Positions 24,880-33,483 of a DNA stretch of 64,000 bases are shown here, piece by piece. A model generated the notes under the pieces. That model was not told where the DNA came from. It saw only the letters and a list, made by a program, of their open reading frames with translations, and searched no databases. Position numbers and translations under genes: made by a program. Every line of letters starts with the position of its first letter. The first letter of the stretch is position 1. The stretch lies in NCBI GenBank assembly GCA_023426505.1, contig JAFAAP010000074.1, positions 6,275 through 70,274 of the forward strand, read 5' to 3'. This DNA comes from Pseudomonadota bacterium. Its GTDB lineage: Bacteria; Pseudomonadota; Alphaproteobacteria; Rhizobiales; Beijerinckiaceae.

Positions 24880-26550
24880 ATGAAGAAAGTCGGAATTTAC
24901 GCACGGTTCTCGAATGAGAAGTCAAACGAGAAGTCCAACGATGATCAGATTGTCTACTGCCAGGAGTTCGCGGCCCGGCAGCCCGGTTGGCAGGTAGTTG
25001 AAGTATTCCAAGACGCGGCAATCTCTGCGAGCGCGATCAGGGGTCGCCCTGGAGCCGAAGCGATAATCAAGGCGGCTCTCAACGGGCAGATCGACATTAT
25101 CCTGGCTGAGCACGCCGACCGCATTAGCCGGAGCACCACCGACATGTCGGCATTGATGGATCACGCCGACTTCCACGGCTTCGAGGTCTGGGCGGTCAAC
25201 AATGGTGGGAAACTCAGCAAAGTCATGGCGAGCGTGACCACCGCAATGACTCAAGAGCAGCGCGAGGAGACAGGCCGCAAGGTTCATCGCGGCATGAAGC
25301 CGAAATTTGAGCGTGATGGCCTGCATATGGGTGGGCGTCCGTACGGCTACCATCTGAAGCATGAGATTACGGACAAAGTTTCCGATAGGGGTCGTCTTCT
25401 GGTCAATGACGCCGAGGCGGAAGTCATCCGCCGCATCTTTGCGGAACGTCTTGCAGGCAATACACCCCGGCAGATTGCTCAGGGTTTGAACAAGGACGGC
25501 ATCCCGGCTCCCCGTGGTGGCCGGTGGAATGCCTCTACCATTAACGGGATGAAGAAGCGGGGCACAGGTATCCTCAACAATACGCTCTACGTGGGCCGTC
25601 CGACCTGGAACAAGAACCACATGCGGAAGGTGGTTGGCGAAGCTGAGAAGCGCGTCATCCGCCCACGGGACAAAAGTGAACATGTTACCCGCGAAGAGCC
25701 TGAATATCGGATTGTCGATGAGGAGATATTCTTGGCAGTCCAGCGGCTGAAGGAGGAGCGTGCCCACGTCCCTCCCCCTAAGCAGCGGAAGGCTAAGCGG
25801 CTGCTCTCTGGCCTGCTGCGTTGCGGTTGCTGCGGCAGTGGCATGTCCGTGAAGGGGCGCGACAAGACGGGGAAAATGCGCATCCAGTGCTCGCGGCACC
25901 ATGAAAGCGGAGACTGCCCCAATCCAGTCATGACTTATGTGGAGATTGTCGAGCGTAAGGTCATCGACACAGTCCTTGGGCTCTTTTCCTCGCCCGAGGA
26001 CATCAATGTCCTACTGAAGAATGCGCGGGCCGAGGCCCGGAGGGACGTAGGCGACAAGATCAATGAGCGGTCGAAGCTGGAGCGTCGCTTGGGCGAATTG
26101 GAGCGTGAGGTCGAGAAACTCACCGACCTGCTCATGCGTGGTGTCGGGGTGGAGGCGGTGCTCGACCAACGTGTAAAATCAGCGTACGCGGAAAAGACCG
26201 TGATTGAGACCAAGCTGTCAGTCCTTGGCAAGGATAAACCCGACAATGTTATCGACATCCACCCTGCCGCCCTGAAGAAGGTCTTGGCTTGTGCAACGGA
26301 GTTGCGCGAAATGATGGAGCGTGGTGACATGGAAGGCGACCACGCCCTATCAGAAGCGTTCCGCTTTTTCCTTCACAGCATCGTAGTGCATAAGGCTGAG
26401 GGATGGCGCAAGGAGCCAACAGTCGAGATTCACAGTCCGTGGATGGCTTTTACTGCGAATCCGCCGACAGCCGATGCCACTGCATCCAGTCTGTCGGGGG
26501 GATTGATGGTAGCGGAGGAGGGATTTGAACCCCCGACACAAGGATTATGA
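24880..26550 (+). CDS. large serine recombinase (site-specific integrase) of the island
   Basis: 556 residues. The resolvase domain carries the catalytic Ser at 11 (YARFS) and the RISRS segment; a NEKSNEKSND duplication sits just after it. A Recombinase domain follows (about 150-270, GGRPYGYHLK... PRQIAQGLNKDGIPAPRGG), then a zinc ribbon with CGCCGSGM and later Cys residues (about 310-350) and a coiled coil (RSKLERRLGELEREVEKL). The last 14 codons (MVAEEGFEPP...) are antisense to tRNA-Met, so the carboxy end comes from the target site. This is the layout of phage-type large serine integrases. Confidence 0.93.
   Translation: MKKVGIYARFSNEKSNEKSNDDQIVYCQEFAARQPGWQVVEVFQDAAISASAIRGRPGAEAIIKAALNGQIDIILAEHADRISRSTTDMSALMDHADFHGFEVWAVNNGGKLSKVMASVTTAMTQEQREETGRKVHRGMKPKFERDGLHMGGRPYGYHLKHEITDKVSDRGRLLVNDAEAEVIRRIFAERLAGNTPRQIAQGLNKDGIPAPRGGRWNASTINGMKKRGTGILNNTLYVGRPTWNKNHMRKVVGEAEKRVIRPRDKSEHVTREEPEYRIVDEEIFLAVQRLKEERAHVPPPKQRKAKRLLSGLLRCGCCGSGMSVKGRDKTGKMRIQCSRHHESGDCPNPVMTYVEIVERKVIDTVLGLFSSPEDINVLLKNARAEARRDVGDKINERSKLERRLGELEREVEKLTDLLMRGVGVEAVLDQRVKSAYAEKTVIETKLSVLGKDKPDNVIDIHPAALKKVLACATELREMMERGDMEGDHALSEAFRFFLHSIVVHKAEGWRKEPTVEIHSPWMAFTANPPTADATASSLSGGLMVAEEGFEPPTQGL
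26505..26518 (+). repeat. candidate right attachment site within tRNA-Met end
   Basis: GATGGTAGCGGAGG, identical to 2010-2023 in the same orientation. It covers the CCA end and most of the 3' acceptor strand of tRNA-Met plus two bases outside. It also lies inside the recombinase reading frame. Confidence 0.4.
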
Positions 26551-26583
26551 TTCCTCTGCTCTGACCAACTGAGCTACTCCGCC
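26507..26583 (-). tRNA. tRNA-Met (anticodon CAT)
   Basis: Reading the minus strand: acceptor GGCGGAG pairs with CTCCGCT, the D arm has AGCTCAGTTGGT, the anticodon stem GAGGA/TCCTT encloses loop ATCATAA with CAT at the anticodon, and the T arm contains GGTTCAAATCC. CCA is encoded. The D-loop and stem pattern is that of elongator tRNA-Met; an Ile(CAU) identity through lysidine cannot be fully excluded but the sequence fits Met. The island recombinase runs into its 3' end from the other strand. The gene itself is intact. Confidence 0.92.
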
Positions 26584-26702
26584 CCAGGCACCGGGGAGCC
26601 CCCCGTGTCAGACAGGGGCGATATAGGGAAGGTTGGCCCCCGGTGTCAAGAATGACCCGCGGGCTGCATGCTCTTTTATAGTCCCTGCAGCCTTTTTGAG
26701 GC

Positions 26703-26918
26703 TCACCCCTTCTTCATTCGCCAGAGCTGGAAGCCCTCGGCCGTGATCGCCTGCTCGATCACCCGGCGCGAGAACTTATGCGGAGGGGCCTCGCGGGAGC
26801 CGAGGGTTCCGGTCAGTCCCCACGGGCCGTACTTCGCCGGAAGCTTGCTTCCCGTCTCGTCGCTCGCAAAGGCGTGAAGATCTTCCCTGGCTTGGGAGGC
26901 GAACATGAAGATGCGCAT
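26703..26918 (-). CDS. conserved small protein of Hyphomicrobiales
   Basis: 71 residues, MRIFMFASQAREDLHAFASDE..., with the GPWGLTGTLG and FQLWRMKKG segments that I remember from many rhizobial and methylobacterial hypothetical proteins. No membrane segment or signal peptide. Function unknown. It is the first chromosomal gene right of the tRNA. Confidence 0.75.
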   Translation of the reverse strand: MRIFMFASQAREDLHAFASDETGSKLPAKYGPWGLTGTLGSREAPPHKFSRRVIEQAITAEGFQLWRMKKG

Positions 26919-27009
26919 GACGAGGACTTTCGCTGTATAGAACGGGACTTAGCCCGGAAAGATAGGGCAACGTCCCGAAAAGTCATCTCGTGCAGCCGCA
27001 GCTCCTGCC

Positions 27010-27651
27010 CTATCGCCTCTTCCGGATGCGCATCAGCTTGAAGAAGCCTGCAGGGAAGAGCGGCTTCAGCTCCACCACCTCCATGAACCCCGTACTCTTG
27101 GCCCAGGCTTCGACCCGAGAAGCCTTGAAGGCGGAGCTCCACCCGATCGCCTTGGCGACGGGAGACGCCACTTCCTCCAGCGCCGCAATCGGGCCGGAGG
27201 GCTGGCCGAAATGGTTGGCCAGGACGATCTCGCCGCCGGGCTTCAGGACGCGGGCAAATTCAGCGAGAGCCGTTTCGGGCTCTGGCACGAGGGTGATGAT
27301 AAACTGTGCCGTGACGGCGTCGAAGGTCTCGTCGGGAAACCCGAGGCGGGTGACGTCCATGACCTGCAGGCTCTTGACGTGGGTCAGGCCACGCTTCTCC
27401 ACCTTTTCCTGTGCGCGGCGCAGCATGTCCTCGGACAGATCGACCCCGTAAACCTCCGCATGGCCAGGATAGTAGCCGAGCGACAGGCCTGTTCCGACGC
27501 CTGCCTCCAGAACCTTGGGGCCACAGGCAACGGCCGCGTTGACCGCCGCACGGGCGGCAGGCTCGGTCAGCTTGTCGTAGACGAGGTCATAGATCGGGGC
27601 CCAACGCGCGTAAGCCTTGCGCATTAGGGCCGTGGTCGTTCCATCCGTCAT
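27010..27651 (-). CDS. class I methyltransferase, PmtA-like (phosphatidylethanolamine N-methyltransferase)
   Basis: 213 residues. The SAM loop is VLEAGVGTGLSL (about 48-59), then VDLSEDMLRRAQEK and the post-motif HFGQPSGPIAALEE. Opening RKAYARWAPIYDLVYD and the carboxy end with ELKPLFPAGFFKLMRIRK match the Rhodobacter/Sinorhizobium PmtA type, which methylates phosphatidylethanolamine to phosphatidylcholine. A UbiE-like relative is the alternative. It lies 22 bases downstream of mnmA on the same strand. Confidence 0.75.
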   Translation of the reverse strand: MTDGTTTALMRKAYARWAPIYDLVYDKLTEPAARAAVNAAVACGPKVLEAGVGTGLSLGYYPGHAEVYGVDLSEDMLRRAQEKVEKRGLTHVKSLQVMDVTRLGFPDETFDAVTAQFIITLVPEPETALAEFARVLKPGGEIVLANHFGQPSGPIAALEEVASPVAKAIGWSSAFKASRVEAWAKSTGFMEVVELKPLFPAGFFKLMRIRKRR

Positions 27652-27672
27652 GAAGATTCCCTAGGAAAGGCC

Positions 27673-28827
27673 TCAGGCCGCGGCGGGTGCGGCTTCGGCT
27701 GCGGTGCGAGCGATGGTGCCCCCGCCAAGCACGCGCGCCCGGGGAGCATCGCTCTCATAGATGACACAAGCTTGACCGGGAGACACCCCTTCTTCCGCCG
27801 ACAACAGCTCGACCGTAGGGCCGGTTCCGCCGAACCGCAGAATGGCCGGGCGCGGCTCGCGGGTCGAACGGACCCGCACGGCCACGTCCATCCCCTTCTC
27901 ACCCAGCGCCTCCAGCGGACGATCACCGAGCCAGTTCACGTCAGTGATCCGGACCATGCGTGTGGCCAAAGCCTCCCTCGGCCCAACCACGACCCGAGCC
28001 TCCTTGGCATCCAGGCGCACGACATAGAGCGGCTCGCCGACCGAGAGCCCCAGCCCCTTCCGCTGCCCGCCGGTATAATGAATGATGCCGTCGTGACGCC
28101 CGAGCCCGCGGCCGTCTACGGGAATGATATCGCCCTCTTGGGCTGCGCCGGGCTTCAGGCGCTCGATCACGTCGCTGTAGCGCCCCTGCGTCACGAAACA
28201 GATATCCTGGCTGTCGGCCTTCTCGGCGACTCCGAGGCCGAATTCCCGCGCTAGGGCTCGAGTCTCGTCCTTCGGCAACTCGCCCAGAGGAAAGCGCAGG
28301 ATGTCCAACTGCTCAGGCGTGGTGGCATAGAGGAAGTAGCTCTGATCCCGATCCGGGTCGGCCGCCCGATGAAGCGCCCGTCGCCCGTCCGGCAGGGCAC
28401 GGCTCGCCACGTAGTGGCCGGTGGCGAGAATGTCGGCCCCCAGTTCCCTGGCGGTATCCAGGAGGTCGCGGAACTTGATCGAGCGGTTGCATTCCACGCA
28501 GGGGATGGGCGTTTCGCCCGCCAGATAGCTCTGGGTGAACCGGTCGATCACGGCCTCCCGAAAGCGGGCCTCGTAGTCGAGCACGTAATGGGGAATGCCG
28601 ATGGCCTCCGCCACGCGGCGCGCATCGTAGATGTCCTGCCCCGCGCAGCAGGCCCCCTTGCGATGCACGGCAGCGCCATGATCGTAGAGCTGAAGCGTGA
28701 TGCCGAGGACGTCGTAGCCCTCACGCTTGAGAAGAGCAGCCACGACGGAAGAGTCGACGCCGCCCGACATCGCGACCACGACGCGTGTCTGGGACGGGTC
28801 CTTGGGAAGTCCGAGTGAATTCAGCAT
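27673..28827 (-). CDS. mnmA: tRNA-specific 2-thiouridylase MnmA
   Basis: 384 residues. The PP-loop [13 protein letters not shown] is near 20-32; [24 protein letters not shown] and [22 protein letters not shown] follow, with the catalytic Cys pair represented by CVEC and the later DICFV segment. It thiolates U34 of Lys, Glu and Gln tRNAs using sulfur relayed by IscS. Length and motif order are normal. The carboxy-terminal barrel ends in an Ala-rich tail. The gene is followed by the methyltransferase. Confidence 0.95.
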   Translation of the reverse strand: MLNSLGLPKDPSQTRVVVAMSGGVDSSVVAALLKREGYDVLGITLQLYDHGAAVHRKGACCAGQDIYDARRVAEAIGIPHYVLDYEARFREAVIDRFTQSYLAGETPIPCVECNRSIKFRDLLDTARELGADILATGHYVASRALPDGRRALHRAADPDRDQSYFLYATTPEQLDILRFPLGELPKDETRALAREFGLGVAEKADSQDICFVTQGRYSDVIERLKPGAAQEGDIIPVDGRGLGRHDGIIHYTGGQRKGLGLSVGEPLYVVRLDAKEARVVVGPREALATRMVRITDVNWLGDRPLEALGEKGMDVAVRVRSTREPRPAILRFGGTGPTVELLSAEEGVSPGQACVIYESDAPRARVLGGGTIARTAAEAAPAAA

Positions 28828-29059
28828 CGTTCCATCCAGAGGCGCCGTTCAAGGCGGCGCACGGGAGTGGCCAAAGCCCTTCTATAGCGACTGAGGCTGC
28901 AATGTTCCAGAGCGACAAAGCACGCCAATAAGAAGGCTTTAACTATTATGGCCAAATCTGGGCAGGCTCGTTGAAGTCCCTGCGGCGTTTAGGAAAACAT
29001 TAAGTCCCGTGGCGTAGCTTGAGCCCAACGAGGTCGTTGAATTTTTGTGTGAGCGTATC

Positions 29060-29335
29060 ATGACCGAACCCCACCGCCCGAGGGTCAAGTATGTCATTGG
29101 GCCTGATGGCAGTCCTCTGACGATTGCCGATCTTCCTCCATCGTCCACCCGGCGATGGGTCATCCGCCGCAAGGCCGAGGTCGTCGCCGCCGTGCGGGGC
29201 GGTCTTCTAAGCCTCGAGGAAGCGTGTCAGCGCTATACGCTGACAACAGAAGAGTTCCTGAGCTGGCAGCTTTCCATCGATCAGCACGGCCTCGCGGGTC
29301 TGCGCACGACGCGGATCCAGCAGTACCGTCAGTAG
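29060..29335 (+). CDS. sciP: CtrA-interacting regulator SciP (DUF1153)
   Basis: 91 residues with the DUF1153 core: RVKYVIGPDGSPLTIADLPP, then RRWVIRRKAEVVAAVRGGLLSLEEACQRYTLTTEEFLSW, a helix-turn-helix. SciP binds CtrA in Caulobacter and blocks activation of its targets; the family is conserved in Alphaproteobacteria. The ATG at 29060 is preferred to an upstream in-frame TGT-preceded start because the family begins here. A strong terminator follows at 29362. Confidence 0.9.
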   Translation: MTEPHRPRVKYVIGPDGSPLTIADLPPSSTRRWVIRRKAEVVAAVRGGLLSLEEACQRYTLTTEEFLSWQLSIDQHGLAGLRTTRIQQYRQ

Positions 29336-29361
29336 TCCTCAGTTCGAGAGACCCGTTGTAA

Positions 29362-29388
29362 GGCGCCGCCCGGGGGCGGCGCCTTTTT
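29362..29388 (+). terminator. intrinsic terminator after sciP
   Basis: GGCGCCGCC (29362-29370) pairs with GGCGGCGCC (29375-29383) around CGGG and is followed by TTTTT. Confidence 0.85.
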
Positions 29389-29442
29389 CGTTTCAGCCGG
29401 TCAGGCGGCATATTAAGGGAATGCTAACCATAGGCTGGGAAA

Positions 29443-29781
29443 TTGTTGCTAAGCACCTCCGTTCATATAGGTCTCGCATTGCGCCCAGCTCTCGAAACGC
29501 CAAGCCGTCAGGACTCACCGCAATCGAACTTCTGGATTCCACCATCCCCGCTCCCGATCAGACGAGCCGACGCTGCGGCTGGGCTCCTCGTCGGCAGAAC
29601 CCTGGCCGATGTTGAACGGCATCTCATCCTTGAGACGCTGAGCCACTGCCTCGGCAACAGAACCCATGCGGCCAAGCTTCTGGGCATTTCCATCCGGACC
29701 CTGCGCAACAAGCTGAGCGAATACAGCGAGGCCGGCATTGCCGTCCCGGAACCGGGGCAAAAGTCCTCCCGGGTCTCGTGA
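29443..29781 (+). CDS. Fis-type helix-turn-helix protein (FlbD/NtrC carboxy-domain-like)
   Basis: The last ~60 residues, VGRTLADVERHLILETLSHCLGNRTHAAKLLGISIRTLRNKL, form a Fis-type DNA-binding domain as found at the end of sigma-54 activators such as FlbD. No AAA+ domain precedes it; the ~50 residues before are unassigned, so it is a stand-alone DNA-binding protein or a trimmed activator. The TTG at 29443 is the furthest start and may be too early. It lies next to sciP, in keeping with cell-cycle and flagellar control in Alphaproteobacteria. Confidence 0.6.
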   Translation: MLLSTSVHIGLALRPALETPSRQDSPQSNFWIPPSPLPIRRADAAAGLLVGRTLADVERHLILETLSHCLGNRTHAAKLLGISIRTLRNKLSEYSEAGIAVPEPGQKSSRVS

Positions 29782-29788
29782 TCGTCCG

Positions 29789-30640
29789 CTAACGTTCGGC
29801 GCGCTTCCTCAGCCACAGGCTGGTTTCGTGGGCGCCCGCGGCAAGAGGCAATGATGCGAGGATGCCCGCCGGGCAAAGAGGCAGCACCTCCCTTGCCGCG
29901 AAATGGCTCGCGAAGACGAGTTCGTAGCCGCCGCCCTGAAGGAGGGTTCCGACCGGGATCTGTTCGTTGTAGGCGCGCCAGGACCAGGCTGCCGGATAGG
30001 CATCCGGCAAGGTGATGTCATGAATGTGGACCAGTGTGCCGGCACTCAAGCGCGGCAGAACGTCCAGGAACAGTCGATCGACGTCCGTGCCCGGCATGGC
30101 GATATGGCTGGAATCAATGAATAGGACGTCCCCGGCCCCGAGTTGCTCGAAAAGCTTCGGGTCAGCGTCCTTCAGCAGGACCGGATGGTGCTCCACGTCC
30201 AGGCGGGCCAAATCGGCCCGCGGGGCGGGATCGATGCAGGCAATCCGGGTTTCAAGCCCCTCGTCCCGAACGGCCTGGGCCATGAATCGGGTCGAATGGC
30301 CTGATCCGACCTCGATGATGCGGCCTGGCCTCTCGCGGCGAACGATCGTGTAGGCCGCCACGGCATCGAGGCGCGGGAACCAGTCTTGGTCGAAGCGCGC
30401 CGGCCCTTGCCCGTCCCTGATGCGCCCGAGATCCTCCGCATAATCCTCGGCGGAATCGACGATCTGTCGGAACTGTGGGCAGGCCGCGTCGAAGAGCGGG
30501 CGCAGCGCGGGATAATCGGCCGGCTCGACTTCCGCTGCATAGCGATACGGAATGAAGAAACCGAGCGGTTTGATGCCGAACAGAGTCGACAGGCCGAACC
30601 GCAGCCTTCGCTCCAACGTCCGCATCGGACGGTCAGCCAA
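29789..30640 (-). CDS. class I SAM-dependent methyltransferase (Methyltransf_24-like)
   Basis: 283 residues. IIEVGSGHSTRFMAQAV (about 107-123) is the SAM loop, LFIDSSHIAMPGTDVDRL carries the motif typical of the Methyltransf_24 family (often O-methyltransferases of small molecules or sugars), and HIHDI follows. It overlaps the upstream UPF0104 membrane protein gene by 8 bases, so they form a two-gene operon. The substrate is unknown; lipid or polysaccharide is possible from the context. Confidence 0.8.
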   Translation of the reverse strand: MADRPMRTLERRLRFGLSTLFGIKPLGFFIPYRYAAEVEPADYPALRPLFDAACPQFRQIVDSAEDYAEDLGRIRDGQGPARFDQDWFPRLDAVAAYTIVRRERPGRIIEVGSGHSTRFMAQAVRDEGLETRIACIDPAPRADLARLDVEHHPVLLKDADPKLFEQLGAGDVLFIDSSHIAMPGTDVDRLFLDVLPRLSAGTLVHIHDITLPDAYPAAWSWRAYNEQIPVGTLLQGGGYELVFASHFAAREVLPLCPAGILASLPLAAGAHETSLWLRKRAER

Positions 30641-31634
30641 GTGGCGCGGGAGGAAGAGGTCCGTCGCCGGCCCCTTCCCTGCCCCGCCAGGCTTGCGTCA
30701 GACGCGCCCGCTCGAAGAGCAGGACGACGATCAGGGACATGGCGAACGGGATCAAGAGGTAGAAGAGGCGGAACACGATCAATGCCGCAAGGACATCCGC
30801 CTTCGGGATGTCCGGCATGGCGGTGAGGAACACGAGCTCGAACACGCCCAGCCCCCCCGGAGCGTGGCTGACCAGGGCCGCCGAGAAGGAGGCCAGGAAG
30901 ACGGCAAGGACGATGATGAAGCTCGGCTCGAGATGGGCCGGGAGAACGAAATAGATGATCCCGGCGGCCCCGAGCAATTCCAGCGGCGCGGCGATGAGCT
31001 GGCGCACCATGATGGCCGGACGGGGATACTCCAGCTTGGCCTTGCGGATCACCAGGGGCGGCAGGTGCAGGATGGAGCCCGCCACATACAGGATGACGAA
31101 CCCGATCAGGAGCAGCCCTACGATCCGTGCCGTTGCCGGGTTGGTCAGGGCTGCCGGAAGGAGATCCTCCAGCCGGTGAAGGAGCGTGGGATCGAGCGTC
31201 AGAACGACCCCGCCCAGAAGGATCGTTCCGAGACCGAACGTGAAGGAGCAGAGGGCCACCAGCACCGCAATCTGCGCGGCGCTCAAGCCCTTGGACGTAT
31301 AGGCGCGATACCGCACGACGGCGCCCGAGAAGACGGACGCACCGATATTGTGCGACAAGGCGTAGGTCGTGAAGGACGTGACGGAGACGAAAAGCCATGA
31401 AATGTGGCGCACGCCCAGGTGAAGAAGCGCGATCCGGTCATACCAGGCGAGAGCCGCATAGGCGACAAGGGTCGACAGGCCCGCCAGAACGTAACGTTCC
31501 GTTGGAACGGCGGTCAGGCTGTCCCAAACGTCATCCAGGGAGAGACCACGAAGCTCTTTGTAGAGAAGCCAACCGGAAACAGCGACGGCCAACAATCCAA
31601 TCAACGGCCAGATGAACTCACGCACATTTTTCAT
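30633..31634 (-). CDS. LPG_synthase_TM/UPF0104 membrane protein
   Basis: 333 residues with about eight hydrophobic segments (starting FIWPLIGLLAVAVSGWLLY) and the signatures YALSHNIGASVFSGAVVRYRAY and VSHAPGGLGVFELVF, typical of the PF03706 flippase-like domain. Related domains flip lysyl-phosphatidylglycerol or other polyprenol/lipid products across the membrane. It has no catalytic MprF domain. The adjacent methyltransferase gene overlaps its end. Confidence 0.82.
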   Translation of the reverse strand: MKNVREFIWPLIGLLAVAVSGWLLYKELRGLSLDDVWDSLTAVPTERYVLAGLSTLVAYAALAWYDRIALLHLGVRHISWLFVSVTSFTTYALSHNIGASVFSGAVVRYRAYTSKGLSAAQIAVLVALCSFTFGLGTILLGGVVLTLDPTLLHRLEDLLPAALTNPATARIVGLLLIGFVILYVAGSILHLPPLVIRKAKLEYPRPAIMVRQLIAAPLELLGAAGIIYFVLPAHLEPSFIIVLAVFLASFSAALVSHAPGGLGVFELVFLTAMPDIPKADVLAALIVFRLFYLLIPFAMSLIVVLLFERARLTQAWRGREGAGDGPLPPAPLG

Positions 31635-31874
31635 TGAGGCGGTCGCGCTCCTTCGTTCCGGTTCCTCTGTGCCTCAGGAACCTCTTGTGCTGCAAGGGGA
31701 TATTGAGGCGCACCAAGGATCGCGACAGCTTCGGCCAAGGCTGGTTTGCGAAGAAGCAGGATCGATCGGGCCTGGGATCGCCGGCGGGCGGCGGATCGAT
31801 CCGAAGCAGCGGTTGCGCTGTTGCCGCGGCCGTGGGACATCGTGTCGTTCCGGGCGCGCGAGAGGCGATGAAGC

Positions 31875-32489
31875 ATGACGGCACCATCTCAGGTGATGCT
31901 CAATCTCGACGGGTATACGGATCTCCCGCCCGGCAAGATTGCATCGATCGTGACGTATCTCGAGATGCGGGAGCCTCCGGCACGGCCGAAACGACCTAGG
32001 CCCTCCGGATGGCCGCTTCAGCCACTCCGGGGGCAGATCAATCGTTATCGCAGCCTGTTCCAGAGGATCGGCGAGCCCTGGCTCTGGTTCAGCCGCGCCG
32101 CGATGCCCGACGACAGGCTCGCGGAGATTCTCGACGATCCGAGAGTGGAGGCCTATGCCCTGAATGACGGCGTAGATGACATCGGACTGCTGGAACTCGA
32201 TTTTCGCCGCGAAGACGAGGTCGAACTCGGGTTTCTGGGCGTCGTCCCCGGGACGATCGGCCAGGGAGCCGGACGCTACCTCATGGATGCGGCGATCAGC
32301 CGGGCCTTTGCGAAGCCGGTGAAACGCTTCTTCGTTCATACCTGCTCGCTGGACCACCCGGGAGCTCTCGGCTTCTACATCCGGTCGGGCTTCGTTCCCT
32401 ATAAGCGTGCGATCGAGGTTGCCGACGACCCGAGGCTCCTCGGTCTGCTCCCACGAGAGGCAGGGCAGCATGTTCCGTTGCTCGCGTAG
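31875..32489 (+). CDS. GNAT-family N-acetyltransferase
   Basis: 204 residues. The acetyl-CoA site is LGFLGVVPGTIGQGAGRYLMDAAI (about 115-140; the Q/GxGxA-like pyrophosphate loop is QGAGRY), followed by HTCSLDHPGALGFYIRSGFVPYKR. The first ~60 residues hold a MLNLDGYTDLPPGKIASIVTYLEM start seen in many rhizobial GNATs. Substrate unknown. The frame is intact and it is divergent from the UPF0104 gene. Confidence 0.85.
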   Translation: MTAPSQVMLNLDGYTDLPPGKIASIVTYLEMREPPARPKRPRPSGWPLQPLRGQINRYRSLFQRIGEPWLWFSRAAMPDDRLAEILDDPRVEAYALNDGVDDIGLLELDFRREDEVELGFLGVVPGTIGQGAGRYLMDAAISRAFAKPVKRFFVHTCSLDHPGALGFYIRSGFVPYKRAIEVADDPRLLGLLPREAGQHVPLLA

Positions 32490-32551
32490 CCGAACATGCG
32501 AAAGGGCACGCTGCGTGACAGCGCGCCCCCTGAAAGAGAAAACAGGAAAGT

Positions 32552-32968
32552 TCAGGCCGTGGCCCGCAGGGCGCGCGCCTGACCTACGTGGCTGATGGCG
32601 GCCTGTTCGCGAACGGCATCCATGGCCCGCTCCGCAGACCGCTCACGGTCCTCGAGGCTCTCCGCCTTTTTCAGTTCCTCGAAAGCCTCTCCGAGCTCCG
32701 CCTTGGCATCATCGAGCTGAGCATGGAGATTCTCGGCGGACTGGCGAAGATTGTCACGCCGCTGGGCTGCGGCGCGGGCATAGGTCGGATAGGCGAAATG
32801 GTTCGGATCAGAGATCCCGGCCTTCTGCTCTTCCGCAGCGATCTCGCGATCAAGATCAGCCGCCATGCGGTCGAACTCGGCGATCATCATCTCGATCTGT
32901 GCCACTCTCCGGCGTTTTTCGTCCACCTGAAAGCGCTTGAGGCGGATGAGCGTATCCCGCGACTTCAT
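32552..32968 (-). CDS. fliJ: FliJ-like flagellar export chaperone
   Basis: 138 residues from ATG 32968 (MKSRDTLIRLKRFQVDEKRRRVAQIE). Almost entirely helical coiled coil with repeated Ala/Glu/Arg, as in FliJ of rhizobia and Caulobacter, which escorts flagellar export substrates and binds the FliI ATPase. Its position divergent from ctrA is the common rhizobial arrangement. No other flagellar gene is in the window. Confidence 0.8.
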   Translation of the reverse strand: MKSRDTLIRLKRFQVDEKRRRVAQIEMMIAEFDRMAADLDREIAAEEQKAGISDPNHFAYPTYARAAAQRRDNLRQSAENLHAQLDDAKAELGEAFEELKKAESLEDRERSAERAMDAVREQAAISHVGQARALRATA

Positions 32969-33483
32969 CTTGATTGAACTCCACACGTCGCTGTTTCACG
33001 TGCCCCACGGATCGCTCAGTTACCCGTCAGGCATGCCCAACCATGGTCGATGGAAGTTGACCCTTCCTTACCGGGGACAAGAAAAAATTCTGGAAATACA
33101 GGTCGCTGCGTCCAAATCCTCATTCCGGCCTTCCGCCCAGCGGGTCTGTCAACCTTTCGTTTACCGGTTTCGTTAAGACTGCGAGGGTCGCGGCTGTGAT
33201 CCTGGGGGGCTCGGCCGGACGGGGCGCAAAACGCCTCGAGAACAAAGTTTTTCGGGCACTGAACGCGGTTCCGCATGGTAACGCAAAATCCACAGGGCAG
33301 GAGCTTCGCACGGCCGATCGGCAGCGCCGAGTCGTTAAGAGCTTGCATGTCAGAATCAGGGTTTGTTAACCATTCTGAATTAGCGTTGCGAATCAGATCA
33401 AAAGGGCATTCGCCACAGGCCCTGTGGCGAGTGGGTGGCTCTCCGCCGCTCAGTGGCCCATGGGCAAGGGCTGGGGATTGAAC
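32969..33483. promoter_or_regulatory. fliJ-ctrA intergenic control region with three GANTC sites
   Basis: The 515-bp gap between fliJ and ctrA holds no gene. Three GANTC motifs, the CcrM methylation target, lie at 33329-33333, 33353-33357 and 33390-33394. A TTAACCAT half-site at about 33366 resembles the CtrA-binding half-site TTAACC. In Caulobacter, ctrA P1 is controlled by GANTC methylation state and by CtrA; the same logic here is inferred. Full TTAA-N7-TTAA boxes are not evident. Confidence 0.6.

Larger units (their letters stand above)
2010..26518. mobile_element. genomic island at tRNA-Met with serine recombinase and defence-like cargo
   Basis: The right end is fixed by a large serine recombinase running into the 3' end of tRNA-Met. 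The left end is less certain: a chromosomal glycosidase is broken near 1746 and a 14-base direct match to the tRNA end sits at 2010-2023. Between them the cargo is accessory: restriction-modification, a putative defence operon, nucleases, a resolvase and orphan proteins. The DNA is visibly less GC-rich than the right flank and carries 27 CGTACG hexamers, against 4 in the remaining 37.5 kb. No conjugation or phage structural genes are visible, so it is an integrative but not evidently self-transmissible element. Confidence 0.75.

Noticed and set aside
24922..25902. 326-codon minus-strand frame opposite the recombinase
   Set aside because: Antisense shadow; the plus-strand recombinase has all catalytic motifs.
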